This document shows, piece after piece, positions 7,111 through 14,980 of a stretch of DNA of 42,441 nt. A program made the position numbers and the translations under genes. Position 1 is the stretch's first letter. Each line of letters opens with the position of its first letter. Under the pieces are notes generated by a model, which saw nothing but the letters and a program-made list of their open reading frames with translations, had not been told where the DNA came from and made no database searches. The DNA comes from a virus: IMG/VR virus record IMGVR_UViG_3300046467_000257, positions 1 to 42,441 of that record; one strand, 5' to 3'.

Positions 7111-8919
7111 TTACCTCCATCCTATTGAAGTTGCGTGAATTTTTGTTGTTTTACTTGCTGATTGATTATGTGTGGTGATCTTGTAGCACATGGCAGTTCC
7201 ACTTGCTCCTGTAAAAGATAAATCGTGAAATGCTAGGATTCTCTTGTTTGTTCCCCAATCACCCTCATCGACTAATGTTCCTTGTATGAAAGTGCTTCCA
7301 GAATCTCTTGAAACATAAGCCTTAATATCTCCTGAAGAAATATCTAAACTTGCAGTTCCTGCGGTATCTTCCATGAGCATTACCATGTCTGCTTTTGTTG
7401 GAGCGGCTTCTGCGGTTGTGTCTGTGGATTGAAGGGTTAGAGGATAATAAGTATCGGGAAGAGTAGTACCACGAATAATTACAATACCAGAACCACCATC
7501 ACCACCCGGCCCTGCCGCTAATGCTCCGGGGCCACCTCCTCCTCCACCTCCACCTGTGTTTGCTGTGCCAGATTCTCCAGTACCGGGGTCTAAAGCATCT
7601 CCTCCTCCATGAGAACCAGTTCCTGCTGTACCCGATCCATTATATGATCCTGAAGCTCCACCACCTCCTCCTCTGTCTGTTGCTGACCCATCAATGGATG
7701 AAGAAAGTCCAATACCACCATTACCACCTGTGTCAGCAGCGGGTCTTCCTTGCCCTACTCCCCCAGCACCACCTCCTCCAGCGGCAGCAAATGGGACAGT
7801 AGCTCCAGACGTACCACCACCAGCATATCCTTGATTTGTGGTTCCTGCTCCACCACCACTATTGTAACCACCACCACCACCACTACCTCCAACGGAGCCG
7901 ACTAAAGTACCTGAAGCACCTCCACCGCCTCCAACAGTTGTAATATCAGTAATATCTGAACCTACTATTGAAGAAGCAACACCAATTTCACCTCTTCCAT
8001 AAGGAGTAGTATATCCATTCCATGTGGCTCCGTCATGACCAGCACCACCTGCTCCTACTGTTATTGTATAAGTCGTACCTGCTACTAATGATAAAGCGGT
8101 TTCGTTAGTACCTCCTCCACCAGTAGCTTCAGAAGCATAGGAGTTGCGATAACCTCCTGCTCCTCCACCTCCAACACCAGACGAGGCTTGTGCCGCACCA
8201 CCGCCTCCTCCTCCTCCTGCTATAACTAAAAAATCCCATGAAGCAGATGAGGTTGTTGTAAAAGTACCAGCACCTGTACCTGTCCATTTGTACCAAGTGT
8301 CACCACCGACTACACCTGTAGCATCCGCATCGTGAGTTATTCCTGTTGGCGGTGTCGATGAATAAACTCCAGAAGTTAATACATGATTAGTAGAAGGTGT
8401 AGCATCTACTCCAGTTGCATCAGTATATTCATCAATGACTTGATCCTGTAAGTTATACTTTGCAAGTGAACCATTTACTGCGGTCTTGAAGGCAAGTAGT
8501 GCTATGTTGGTTTGAACAACATCATCGTTGTATTGAGCAGGAGTTGGAACAGTCTGCCAGCTTGATGTACCATCTCCATCTTCTCTGAGGAACTTACTTC
8601 CACCAGTTTCTCCAGTTGAGATAAGGGCAGTACCTTCTACAGTAGTTGCACTAAAGATCGACAGGGCAACAACTTCTACAACGTCTGAGGCCGTTAGAGC
8701 CGATAGACCTGTGATAGTGCTTCCATTCGTGGCCTGACAGTCTTTTCCTGTACCTACAACCAGCTTAACTCCGTTGAGATAGACTGAGACTTGTCCTGCG
8801 GTATAACCTATGGGTATCCCATCGTCATCAGCAGATACTACTGTTTCACCACCAGATGCTGTGAATGTGAATCTCTGGGCTTTGCCCATGCCATCCGGTT
8901 CTGCTCCGATATAACTCAT
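7111..8919 (-). CDS. Glycine-rich adhesin-like tail protein 2
   Basis: This 602-residue protein begins MSYIGAEPDG. Residues 15-95 form a beta-rich fibre domain (YTAGQVSVYLNGVKL). A linker contains IDEYTDATGVDATPS (about 162-176), and the glycine-rich module runs from about 231 (FLVIAGGGGGGG) to 485 (GIVIIRGT). Unlike its neighbours it carries about 117 more residues after the module, including AFHDLSFTGASGT. It is probably part of the tail-fibre apparatus and may contact the host receptor. AAAGG lies upstream of the ATG. The module is paralogous to those of the genes on either side. The function is inferred from architecture. Confidence 0.75.
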   Translation of the reverse strand: MSYIGAEPDGMGKAQRFTFTASGGETVVSADDDGIPIGYTAGQVSVYLNGVKLVVGTGKDCQATNGSTITGLSALTASDVVEVVALSIFSATTVEGTALISTGETGGSKFLREDGDGTSSWQTVPTPAQYNDDVVQTNIALLAFKTAVNGSLAKYNLQDQVIDEYTDATGVDATPSTNHVLTSGVYSSTPPTGITHDADATGVVGGDTWYKWTGTGAGTFTTTSSASWDFLVIAGGGGGGGAAQASSGVGGGGAGGYRNSYASEATGGGGTNETALSLVAGTTYTITVGAGGAGHDGATWNGYTTPYGRGEIGVASSIVGSDITDITTVGGGGGASGTLVGSVGGSGGGGGYNSGGGAGTTNQGYAGGGTSGATVPFAAAGGGGAGGVGQGRPAADTGGNGGIGLSSSIDGSATDRGGGGGASGSYNGSGTAGTGSHGGGDALDPGTGESGTANTGGGGGGGGPGALAAGPGGDGGSGIVIIRGTTLPDTYYPLTLQSTDTTAEAAPTKADMVMLMEDTAGTASLDISSGDIKAYVSRDSGSTFIQGTLVDEGDWGTNKRILAFHDLSFTGASGTAMCYKITTHNQSASKTTKIHATSIGWR

Positions 8920-8938
8920 GTTTGTTTCCTTTTAATTT

Positions 8939-10612
8939 TTATACTGCGTATCTGATTACCACTATTCCTGAACCACCAACAAAACCATCTACTGCTGCGG
9001 CTGGACAACCACCGCCATCTCCAGTATTTGCACCTCCAGCGGCATAGTCTATGTTATATTGACTCCCAACCGCCCCAGCGGCATAGGTTACATTTGATCC
9101 AGTTCTATAAAGATTGTCTGTTCCTGCTCCAGCATCTCCACCATTTCCAGAAGCTCCAGCAGTACCATGTCCGGCTGAACCTCCTCCACCACCTCCAGCG
9201 GCTGTTGTAGTACTACCACTAAATCCTGCACCACCATTATAAGTTCCAGTTCCTCCTCCTCCAGTATCAGCACCACCGCCTCCACCAGAACCTCCACCTG
9301 TAACACTAGCACCAGACGCATTTCCAGCACTTCCTCCGCCACCTCCTCCAGAAGAAGCAGTTATTGATCCGAATTGACTAAGGCCACCATTTGATGCGGT
9401 AGTTCCATTGCCGGTTCCACCAGCACCTCCAGTACCAACTGTAATAGTATATGTTTGAGCTGTAACAGCATGAGATGCTACGACATTAAAACCTCCAGCA
9501 CCTCCTCCTCCACCACGTTGATAACCACCACCGCCACCAGCACCGACAATGAGAATAGAAACATTTCTGCTATCCCTAACAGTAAAAGTACCACTTGTGA
9601 GAAATGTGTGGACACGATAACCAGAATAAGTTGTTATTGTTCCACCAATAGGTTCTGGATTTGCTGTTATTATATTAAATAATCTAGGAGAAGATTGTGT
9701 CTCTGCATCTGTTGCAGTAACAGTAAAATTATAAGTTGTGTAGGTAGTACCAGTAATAGTTCCTGTAATATCACCAGTAGATGTACTCATTGCCAAGCCG
9801 GGAGGTAATAAATTAGTTAGTGCATAAGAAGTTGCACTCGTTGCGGCTAGGTCTATTGTAGAAATTGCGGAACCTCCAATATACAGAGTACCAAGATTCC
9901 CAGAAGCAGTTGTCCATGCTGGTAAAGCACTATAATCAACATTAATACTTGCCGACAAACCAGATGAATTACTTACTATTAAACCATCAACCTTAGTTCC
10001 TGCTGTCTTTGCTGGAGTACCAGTAACAGTAATTTGAGTTGAACTATCTCTTGTTACTGTACTTGGAGCAGTCCCATCAATAGTAACAGTTGCACCAGTC
10101 GCAAAATTAGTACCAGTAATTATTAGTGTTTGTGTATTAAAGGTTAATGTACCATTAGTAACTGCTCCACCTGTAGTAGATGCACTAAGTTCAAATGCTG
10201 TAGTACTTGTAACAGAAGCAATCGTTGCCCCTACTGGAATCCCTGTACCAGAAACGGACATTCCTACCTTCATATTTGAATTAGTATCATGTGTTATAGT
10301 AGGATCGTTATTGTAGTCACAGGTTGCATCATTAAATTCTCCAACAGTATCCAGAGCGGTATCATCACCGGGATAATTGAGTGAGGAGATTGTAGGAGGT
10401 GAATCTATTGAAGCCCATCCAGAAGCGGCATATTGTTGCATAATGCCAAGAGTGGTATTGTATAGCATCATTCCAACTACAGGAGTCAACGCATCTCTTT
10501 CAGTTGTTGTAGCTGAAGGAATCTTAACGTAGTCACCTAAAAGGTTCAGGTTCGAGGGTATGTCAGCAGAGATTAAAGCGGCTCTGCCGGATTTTCTTCC
10601 TACGTAACTCAT
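8939..10612 (-). CDS. Glycine-rich adhesin-like tail protein 1 with Ig-like domains
   Basis: This 557-residue protein begins MSYVGRKSGR. Residues 30-68 hold a common fibre motif (TTTERDALTPVVGMMLYNTT). The middle shows IPT/TIG-like and putative-Ig (He_PIG-like) segments: TGTNFATGATVTIDGT, and LPPGLAMSTSTGDITGT followed by YNFTVTATDAE. The last 200 residues are glycine-rich, starting ILIVGAGGGGG and ending GIVVIRYAV. The layout is a shaft or anchor, Ig-like spacers and a probable polyglycine-II tip. It lies just after the fibre gene and a small protein and begins the three-member array. Receptor binding is inferred. Confidence 0.78.
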   Translation of the reverse strand: MSYVGRKSGRAALISADIPSNLNLLGDYVKIPSATTTERDALTPVVGMMLYNTTLGIMQQYAASGWASIDSPPTISSLNYPGDDTALDTVGEFNDATCDYNNDPTITHDTNSNMKVGMSVSGTGIPVGATIASVTSTTAFELSASTTGGAVTNGTLTFNTQTLIITGTNFATGATVTIDGTAPSTVTRDSSTQITVTGTPAKTAGTKVDGLIVSNSSGLSASINVDYSALPAWTTASGNLGTLYIGGSAISTIDLAATSATSYALTNLLPPGLAMSTSTGDITGTITGTTYTTYNFTVTATDAETQSSPRLFNIITANPEPIGGTITTYSGYRVHTFLTSGTFTVRDSRNVSILIVGAGGGGGYQRGGGGGAGGFNVVASHAVTAQTYTITVGTGGAGGTGNGTTASNGGLSQFGSITASSGGGGGGSAGNASGASVTGGGSGGGGGADTGGGGTGTYNGGAGFSGSTTTAAGGGGGGSAGHGTAGASGNGGDAGAGTDNLYRTGSNVTYAAGAVGSQYNIDYAAGGANTGDGGGCPAAAVDGFVGGSGIVVIRYAV

Positions 10613-10613
10613 A

Positions 10614-10967
10614 TTATGTGCTTTCTAAATAGGATAATACTATGTGCATGGAATTGGCGGTATTGCTCTGAACCTTGATCTGATCGCCATTAGTTCCGTT
10701 GTGAAACAAGCAAATTTTTTGATCCCCCCCGCAGGTTATCAAACTTCCCCCGGTAGGAATTGGGGCTGATCGAACTATCCAAGTTTCATCAGAACCATTG
10801 ACCAGTTTTACCGATACTGCAATTACTCCTGAAGTAATATTTGCTATCGTCATTCCAATTAATGTCTGGGTAGTGGTTGCGTTAGGAACCGCACTACCGA
10901 TTGCAACATCCGTATCGACAGCCAATGAGCCAGCCCTTACAGTTGTGTTCTTAAATGCATTTGCCAT
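10614..10967 (-). CDS. Small virion-associated protein, unknown
   Basis: This 117-residue protein is rich in Thr, Val and Ile with a probable all-beta fold (TLIGMTIANITSGVIAVSVKL, then WIVRSAPIPTGG and GDQIKVQS). Proteins of this general pattern occur among phage fibre genes as small structural or decoration proteins. It lies between the tail fibre and the first glycine-rich protein and is separated from the latter by a single base. AAAGGATAATAT precedes the ATG. No catalytic motif is visible, and the role as a tail or fibre component is inferred from position. Confidence 0.75.
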   Translation of the reverse strand: MANAFKNTTVRAGSLAVDTDVAIGSAVPNATTTQTLIGMTIANITSGVIAVSVKLVNGSDETWIVRSAPIPTGGSLITCGGDQKICLFHNGTNGDQIKVQSNTANSMHIVLSYLEST

Positions 10968-10990
10968 ATATTATCCTTTTATTCTTGTTG

Positions 10991-12907
10991 TCAGCCTAAG
11001 GCAATCGCCATGCTTATAGCTGTGCCGTTTACTTCTCCTTCAGTTTGTCCTTCTGTTACTGTTGCCCATGATGTACCATTGTAAGCCTTAAAAACATTGT
11101 TAGTGGTATCAGACCATATATGCCCTTCACTTGGAGAGCCGGGTGCGGTTGCAGCAATCTTGTATTCAACAGCATACCTATTAACATCTGCAATGCTTCC
11201 TGCTACTGTATTAACATTAGCTATTGAACCACCTGTCAGATTAACATTGGCAACATTGGTTGCTACTGTTGTTACGTTAGCATTGTTAGTTGCTACTGTT
11301 GTTACATTTGCCGCAATCCCTGAAACAGTATTTATGTGGCCTTGTTCGGTGGTTGTCGGTGTTGTTCTGACCCAAGCTGTGTTACCTAAGTCATAAACCA
11401 TCATTACATTATTAGTCGTATTGAAATAAAGACAACCATCTACTAAGGCGTTTGAATCATTATCTACAGTTGGATCAGAAGACTTTGCCCCCAGGAATCG
11501 GTCATCAAATGCATCATAACTCGCAGCTGCGTTAGTCTCAGAAGTTGCGGCTGCCGTTGCAGAAGAGGCTGAAGCTGTAGCGGAAGCCGATGATTTTGCT
11601 GCATGGTGCAATGCAGAATATCCTGAACCTCCATCTACTACAGAATCTTCCGGCAATACTGCCCAATCTTTTGCCGATCCTGCGGCTACTGTAGTGCCAA
11701 GAGCATATTCCTTTGCTGAGTATTCTGAACCTGTTACTACTGCACCAGTTATTGTGGCCCACGATTTGGCTGAACCATCATTCTTGTGCGTGGATACTCC
11801 TGTTGCCCATTCCTTTGCAGATGCATCTGTGGCTGTAGTGGTTGGAGTTGTGGCTAATATCGCCCAATTCTTAGATGAACCTCCTGCTGCTAATACTGAA
11901 CCTTGTGCAAATTCCTTTGCAGAATATACTCCACTCTGAGCCGTAGGATTGGTGTCTGATACATTCCCTGTTGCTCCATCAAAATGCCTTACTGTTGCTC
12001 CAACTCTGGTTGCATAATCCTGCGCTGTGTCCCGGTGATCTAAAGTATCATCCCGGTAACTCGTAACCTGTGACTTGGTTGCCTCTACTGCATTACCTCC
12101 ACCCCAGACAATGACGTTGCCTGTTCCTACTGCTGGAGCTGTGGTGAAAGTTAAAGTGGTTCCGGAAACTCCAAATAAAGTTGGAGAAGTTAAAACGCCA
12201 GAAATGAAAACCTGAAAATCGGTGTCACTTCCATAAGAATATGTAAGAGTGAATCCCTTGCTTAAATCTACTGCCTGTGAACTTCCTAATGCTGTGGAAT
12301 CTGTGTCTGTTGTGGCTTGGGTGGAACTGTCTATACTTGCAATCTTAGTCCCTGCTGGAAAAGATGCATGAGTTATATGCTGACCTACTGCCGGAGTGCC
12401 TGTTGGTGATCCATCATGGGTTATTACTCTGGCTTCATCTGCCCACGATGAACCCTGTAGGTTTATTGGCCCTAATCCGTTAAATGTGTCTACTGAATGA
12501 CCTGTAACATTAATTGCGGCATTTGCAAGTAATGTCCAGTTTGCTGTGTCTGTGGAAAATGTGTCGGAAGTGTGGACTGTGGAGTTTAAATACGTTGCAT
12601 CATTGTTCGTTACTATATCTCCAACTGCATAAGCAGTCGCTGATGCCCATGCTCCCCTTACTGTGTATCCGGAAAGTCCGATTAAAGCTAGAGAATCCTG
12701 ATCAAATGCATCCTTATGGACTGCTTCATTCGATAACTTGCCATCATCCCTCTGGAGAAGAGCGATGTTCGTGTTTATGTCATCAGTATTTTGCTTTAAT
12801 TCGGTAAATTCGGTGTCAAACTTTGAACCGATATGGGGGTCGGACGGATTGGTGGTTGTCCAATCATTGAATGTGTTCGTCTGGGTATAAGCTCTTGGTT
12901 GTGCCAT
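10991..12907 (-). CDS. Tail fibre protein
   Basis: This 638-residue protein begins MAQPRAYTQTNTFNDWTTT, resembling the anchoring end of podovirus fibres, with HIGSKFDTEFTELKQNTDDIN as the usual helical follow-up. Residues 80-130 look like a small carbohydrate-binding module (GAWASATAYAVGDIV). The middle carries repeats around AK(E/S/D)WA, and the next region carries Asn/Val/Thr repeats (NVTTVATNNANVTTVATN). Near the C-terminus is a PGSPSEGHIWSDTTNNVFK motif found in many fibres. AAGGAG lies ten bases before the ATG. It is the first gene after the 246-base control gap, and it probably provides the attachment platform for the downstream adhesins. Confidence 0.85.
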   Translation of the reverse strand: MAQPRAYTQTNTFNDWTTTNPSDPHIGSKFDTEFTELKQNTDDINTNIALLQRDDGKLSNEAVHKDAFDQDSLALIGLSGYTVRGAWASATAYAVGDIVTNNDATYLNSTVHTSDTFSTDTANWTLLANAAINVTGHSVDTFNGLGPINLQGSSWADEARVITHDGSPTGTPAVGQHITHASFPAGTKIASIDSSTQATTDTDSTALGSSQAVDLSKGFTLTYSYGSDTDFQVFISGVLTSPTLFGVSGTTLTFTTAPAVGTGNVIVWGGGNAVEATKSQVTSYRDDTLDHRDTAQDYATRVGATVRHFDGATGNVSDTNPTAQSGVYSAKEFAQGSVLAAGGSSKNWAILATTPTTTATDASAKEWATGVSTHKNDGSAKSWATITGAVVTGSEYSAKEYALGTTVAAGSAKDWAVLPEDSVVDGGSGYSALHHAAKSSASATASASSATAAATSETNAAASYDAFDDRFLGAKSSDPTVDNDSNALVDGCLYFNTTNNVMMVYDLGNTAWVRTTPTTTEQGHINTVSGIAANVTTVATNNANVTTVATNVANVNLTGGSIANVNTVAGSIADVNRYAVEYKIAATAPGSPSEGHIWSDTTNNVFKAYNGTSWATVTEGQTEGEVNGTAISMAIALG

Positions 12908-12950
12908 AAGTTTCTTTCTCCTTTGGGTTTTTTAAAGCTCAATAAATAGT

Positions 12951-12964
12951 CTACACGCTAAACA
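12951..12964 (-). promoter_or_regulatory. 14-base motif before tail fibre, paired with 13665-13678
   Basis: Read leftward, towards the tail fibre gene, the sequence is TGTTTAGCGTGTAG. The exact same 14 bases occur at 13665-13678 reading rightward towards the early genes. Each copy thus points at the gene group it precedes, which fits a promoter element or activator site. No standard -35/-10 pair is convincing around it. I infer regulation from the duplicated, oriented placement. Confidence 0.45.
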
Positions 12965-12983
12965 GGTTATTCTAAACAATTTA

Positions 12984-13026
12984 TTTGAATATCTTAATGA
13001 TGGAGTATTTGAATGTTTGAATATCT
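12984..13026. repeat. TTTGAAT iteron-like repeats
   Basis: TTTGAAT occurs three times in 43 bases (12984, 13008, 13016), and TTTGAATATCT occurs twice. The surroundings are A+T-rich (13012-13062). Short iterated sites in A+T-rich DNA are typical of initiator or regulator binding regions, but no initiator protein is known here. This may belong to an origin or to late-gene control. Confidence 0.4.
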
Positions 13027-13148
13027 ATATATAGTGAAAGTCCGTTTTATAGCGAATTTATACTGGAGCCGATGATGATGAAATCAGCGAAGCTGTGGTG
13101 ATGGCAGGGGGGTGATCGCATCGCTTTGGATCGCTGGCAAATACTCCA
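13001..13148. repeat. 11-base perfect inverted repeat spanning the gap
   Basis: TGGAGTATTTG at 13001-13011 is repeated in inverted form (CAAATACTCCA) at 13138-13148. The arms enclose 126 bases between the small terminase gene and the tail fibre gene. The enclosed DNA also has several GATCGC/GCGATC repeats (13113-13136). It could be a packaging or origin-related site, or frame a regulatory loop. Nothing proves which. Confidence 0.4.
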
Positions 13149-13153
13149 TATTA

Positions 13154-13594
13154 TTAAGGGGTTACGTCCTTGGCTAGCCTAACCTTCTCACCATCTAGCT
13201 TGTCTATGATACTGGCAAGCTCATCCACGCTCATATCACTAAGACTCTTATCACTCTTGGCGTTGGCTTGGGAATGTTTCCCGAGATCACCAGCCAACTC
13301 AAGACAACTACGAGCGGCTGCAACTCTGGCGCTGCTTGGGGCTTCGGTATCCTGCATGACTTCTTTAAGGGTCTGGACGGCTACAGGCGCAAGGTCTGTT
13401 TGGTAGACTTTGTGTCTTTCCTGTCGAATCCTAGCAATCATCTTAGGGCTGTGGACTAGATTGAAAGCGGACTGCTTCGGGTCTTTATATCCTGCTAGCC
13501 TTGCCGACTGTGTCGGATTGTTTCCCAGCCTAACCAAGTTATAAACAAACTGATCCTGTCTTTCTGTGAATTCTTTATCTTTTAGCTTTGGCAT
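13154..13594 (-). CDS. terS: Terminase small subunit
   Basis: This 146-residue protein begins MPKLKDKEFTERQDQFVYNL and continues with NPTQSARLAGYKDPKQSAFN, the helix-turn-helix pattern of Terminase_2-type small subunits that recognise the packaging site. A helical middle (VAVQTLKEVMQDTEAPSSAR) would oligomerise. The C-terminal part (LSDMSVDELASIIDKL) is likely the contact for the large subunit. GGGGAG lies upstream of the ATG. It is separated from the large subunit by about 9.5 kb of tail and lysis genes, an unusual but known separation. It is the first leftward gene after the 388-base control region. Confidence 0.8.
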   Translation of the reverse strand: MPKLKDKEFTERQDQFVYNLVRLGNNPTQSARLAGYKDPKQSAFNLVHSPKMIARIRQERHKVYQTDLAPVAVQTLKEVMQDTEAPSSARVAAARSCLELAGDLGKHSQANAKSDKSLSDMSVDELASIIDKLDGEKVRLAKDVTP

Positions 13595-13631
13595 TGTCTC
13601 CCCTTTATCAGTTAATAATCATTCTTAGCCA

Positions 13632-13657
13632 TTAATCACATTTCATTATGTGAATAA
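13632..13657. promoter_or_regulatory. Palindromic operator-like repeat, copy 1
   Basis: The core is TCACAT-TTCATT-ATGTGA (13636-13653), with flanks TTAA and ATAA continuing the symmetry except for one base pair. The same 26 bases recur at 13828-13853 with one change. A 17-base partial copy (TTAGCCATTAATCACAT, also at 13625-13641) lies at 13700-13716. Repeated perfect half-sites either side of a divergent gene junction suggest binding sites for a dimeric repressor or activator, possibly a phage-encoded HTH or ribbon-helix-helix protein. Confidence 0.55.
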
Positions 13658-13664
13658 AACCCCT

Positions 13665-13687
13665 TGTTTAGCGTGTAGTTTTACACG
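13665..13687 (+). promoter_or_regulatory. Second copy of the 14-base motif with overlapping palindrome
   Basis: TGTTTAGCGTGTAG (13665-13678) is the exact inverse of 12951-12964. It overlaps a perfect palindrome CGTGTA-GTTT-TACACG (13672-13687). Reading rightward it faces the early genes. It probably marks a regulatory or promoter element shared by two divergent units. Confidence 0.45.
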
Positions 13688-13827
13688 TTCTCTTAATTAT
13701 TAGCCATTAATCACATAAAATCTACTATAAATAACTATAAATACTAATAAATAATAATAACCAATATATATGCTATTAATGTAAAGAATGAAGCAAACCT
13801 GTAGTTTGCAACGTATTACAGAGAGTT

Positions 13828-13853
13828 TTAATCACATTTCACTATGTGAATAA
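13828..13853. promoter_or_regulatory. Palindromic operator-like repeat, copy 2
   Basis: The core is TCACAT-TTCACT-ATGTGA (13832-13849), matching copy 1 at 25 of 26 bases. It overlaps the -10 region of a possible rightward promoter (13806-13834), a placement expected for repression of the early genes. Confidence 0.55.
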
Positions 13854-13919
13854 TGCATAAAAATGATTCCTTACTGATTCCTATGCAGTTTTAGCTTGAT
13901 TCTTGCTAGACATAGCCTG

Positions 13920-13957
13920 TAATCTGGCTTTGCCAGATTATCGGAGGTTGGCAACCT
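13920..13957 (+). promoter_or_regulatory. Two-hairpin leader before first early gene
   Basis: TAATCTGG (13920-13927) pairs perfectly with CCAGATTA (13933-13940). AGGTT (13945-13949) pairs with AACCT (13953-13957) around a GGC loop. An AACCC box and the GAGGTAATATGA start cassette follow. No U-tract follows either hairpin, so they look like leader structures and not terminators. Confidence 0.55.
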
Positions 13958-13982
13958 TCTAACCCAAACCCCTAGAGGTAAT

Positions 13983-14126
13983 ATGACACAGAAACAATTC
14001 AATACCCTGATGGATCATTACAACAATGATAATGAATCCGAAATATTAGCCTTTGCCGAAGGACTTCTGCAATTCAGCAGTTTTCTGGGAATAGCATTTA
14101 TTGTAATGCACATAATAACCAACTAA
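13983..14126 (+). CDS. Early small membrane protein (47 residues)
   Basis: This short gene begins at an ATG inside the exact cassette GAGGTAATATGA shared with six other early genes, which supports both gene and start. The product begins MTQKQFNTLMDHYNND. An acidic helix follows, then a C-terminal hydrophobic segment (FSSFLGIAFIVMHIITN), suggesting a tail-anchored inner-membrane protein. The next gene starts 14 bases after its stop. I know no family. Small early membrane peptides in phages often alter host membrane functions or exclude other phages, but no function can be assigned here. Confidence 0.75.
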   Translation: MTQKQFNTLMDHYNNDNESEILAFAEGLLQFSSFLGIAFIVMHIITN

Positions 14127-14140
14127 CCAAACGAGGTAAT

Positions 14141-14437
14141 ATGAGTAATATTAAATTGTTTAATTATGTAAGCGGATTCGGGGAATGTACCCCACTCTGC
14201 AATATAAAGAAGTTTGTCGGGCTGGAGAATGGAGAAACCTACGGCTATGACAGAAACAAGGTCTGGCATAATGGTTATGCTATACTTACAGATGAAGGGA
14301 AGAAGTTTTTTCTTTCACGCTGGGAACTCACAGACGATGATTTCAGTGAACTTTCAATGGAACAAGTTGAGTTTGAAACAGACGGCATTAATATTGATGT
14401 TGATCCTGAAACCCTAAGAAACTATGAGGTAATATGA
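14141..14437 (+). CDS. Early protein, unknown (98 residues)
   Basis: This gene has the GAGGTAATATGA cassette and stops inside the start of the next gene (ATGA overlap at 14434-14437), so both are translated together. The product begins MSNIKLFNYVSGFGECTPLC and has aromatic and acidic character. It includes DEGKKFFLSRWELTDDDFSEL and an acidic end, FETDGINIDVDPETLRNYEVI. Two cysteines (C16, C20) are present but no zinc motif. I do not recognise a family. Confidence 0.85.
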   Translation: MSNIKLFNYVSGFGECTPLCNIKKFVGLENGETYGYDRNKVWHNGYAILTDEGKKFFLSRWELTDDDFSELSMEQVEFETDGINIDVDPETLRNYEVI

Positions 14438-14976
14438 TAGTTAAAGTAATACACGCAAACTACGCTCACGATATGGTAAAGACTCTTGTCGCTTCTGTAG
14501 ATACTGGCGATATCACAGACCATGACAAAGCGCTTGAGTATGCATACGAGAAAACACAGAACATTTTCGACTCTTGGAGCAATCCTGCTGCAACAGAAGA
14601 TTATGAGACAAACCGGGACGGCGGAGCAATGGTAACAGTTGAAGCGCCGTTGCATGATATAGGCACTAAGCCTTGTGGACTACGCTCATCCATGATGGGC
14701 GATTACTTTCAAGTAATAGACCGGGAGAATTACGATCCTGATCTGTTTTATGTTTGCGCCATGATTGGATTCGATCCATGCGATCCGGTAGATTATCGGG
14801 CAATGGGATTAGATGAGAAAACTGGCTACGGCTCAAGGTTTAGAAAAGGTTATACAGTCCGAAACCCTTCAGACCATTTTTATAGAGATCATCCGGAATA
14901 TGAAACTTACGACGGCTTAGATTATAAAGAATCTGACAGCCGTGACGAATGGACGAGATCAAAGTTTAATTGTTAG
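14434..14976 (+). CDS. Early protein, unknown (180 residues)
   Basis: This gene overlaps the previous one by four bases and carries the shared GAGGTAATATGA start, which here lies in the end of the upstream gene. The product is acidic and rich in Asp and Tyr. The C-terminal half is unusual, with YRAMGLDEKTGYGSRFRKGY, then SDHFYRDHPEYETYDGLDY. No transmembrane segment or enzyme motif is evident. It ends the first early group, and a structured non-coding stretch follows. A highly acidic early protein could be a DNA mimic or an inhibitor of a host nucleic-acid-binding protein, but that is speculation. Confidence 0.85.
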   Translation: MIVKVIHANYAHDMVKTLVASVDTGDITDHDKALEYAYEKTQNIFDSWSNPAATEDYETNRDGGAMVTVEAPLHDIGTKPCGLRSSMMGDYFQVIDRENYDPDLFYVCAMIGFDPCDPVDYRAMGLDEKTGYGSRFRKGYTVRNPSDHFYRDHPEYETYDGLDYKESDSRDEWTRSKFNC

Positions 14977-14980
14977 CCCA

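Larger units (their letters stand above)
13595..13982. promoter_or_regulatory. Divergent control region between terS and early genes
   Basis: This 388-base gap separates leftward (terS) from rightward (early) genes and holds no convincing gene. It contains two near-identical 26-base palindromic repeats, a third partial copy, a 14-base motif with its own hairpin, an A+T-rich stretch with TAATAA-type repeats (13730-13775) and two hairpins just before the first early gene. Possible rightward promoters are TTGCAA-17-TAATCA (13806-13834), overlapping the second palindrome, and TTGATT-16-TGTAAT (13896-13923). Both are weak matches. The A+T-rich part could also serve as a replication origin. Confidence 0.6.

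Noticed and set aside
7521-7802. Plus-strand frame rich in Leu and His opposite the glycine-rich genes
   Set aside because: It is the antisense of GGN codons, which yields long open frames by composition. It has no ribosome site and opposes three well-supported genes.
13632-13657. Host CRP site
   Set aside because: CRP sites are TGTGA-6-TCACA. Here the half-sites are in the opposite order (TCACA first).
13788-13853. 21-codon plus-strand frame in the control region
   Set aside because: It runs through the operator palindrome, lacks the early start cassette and has no distinctive product.
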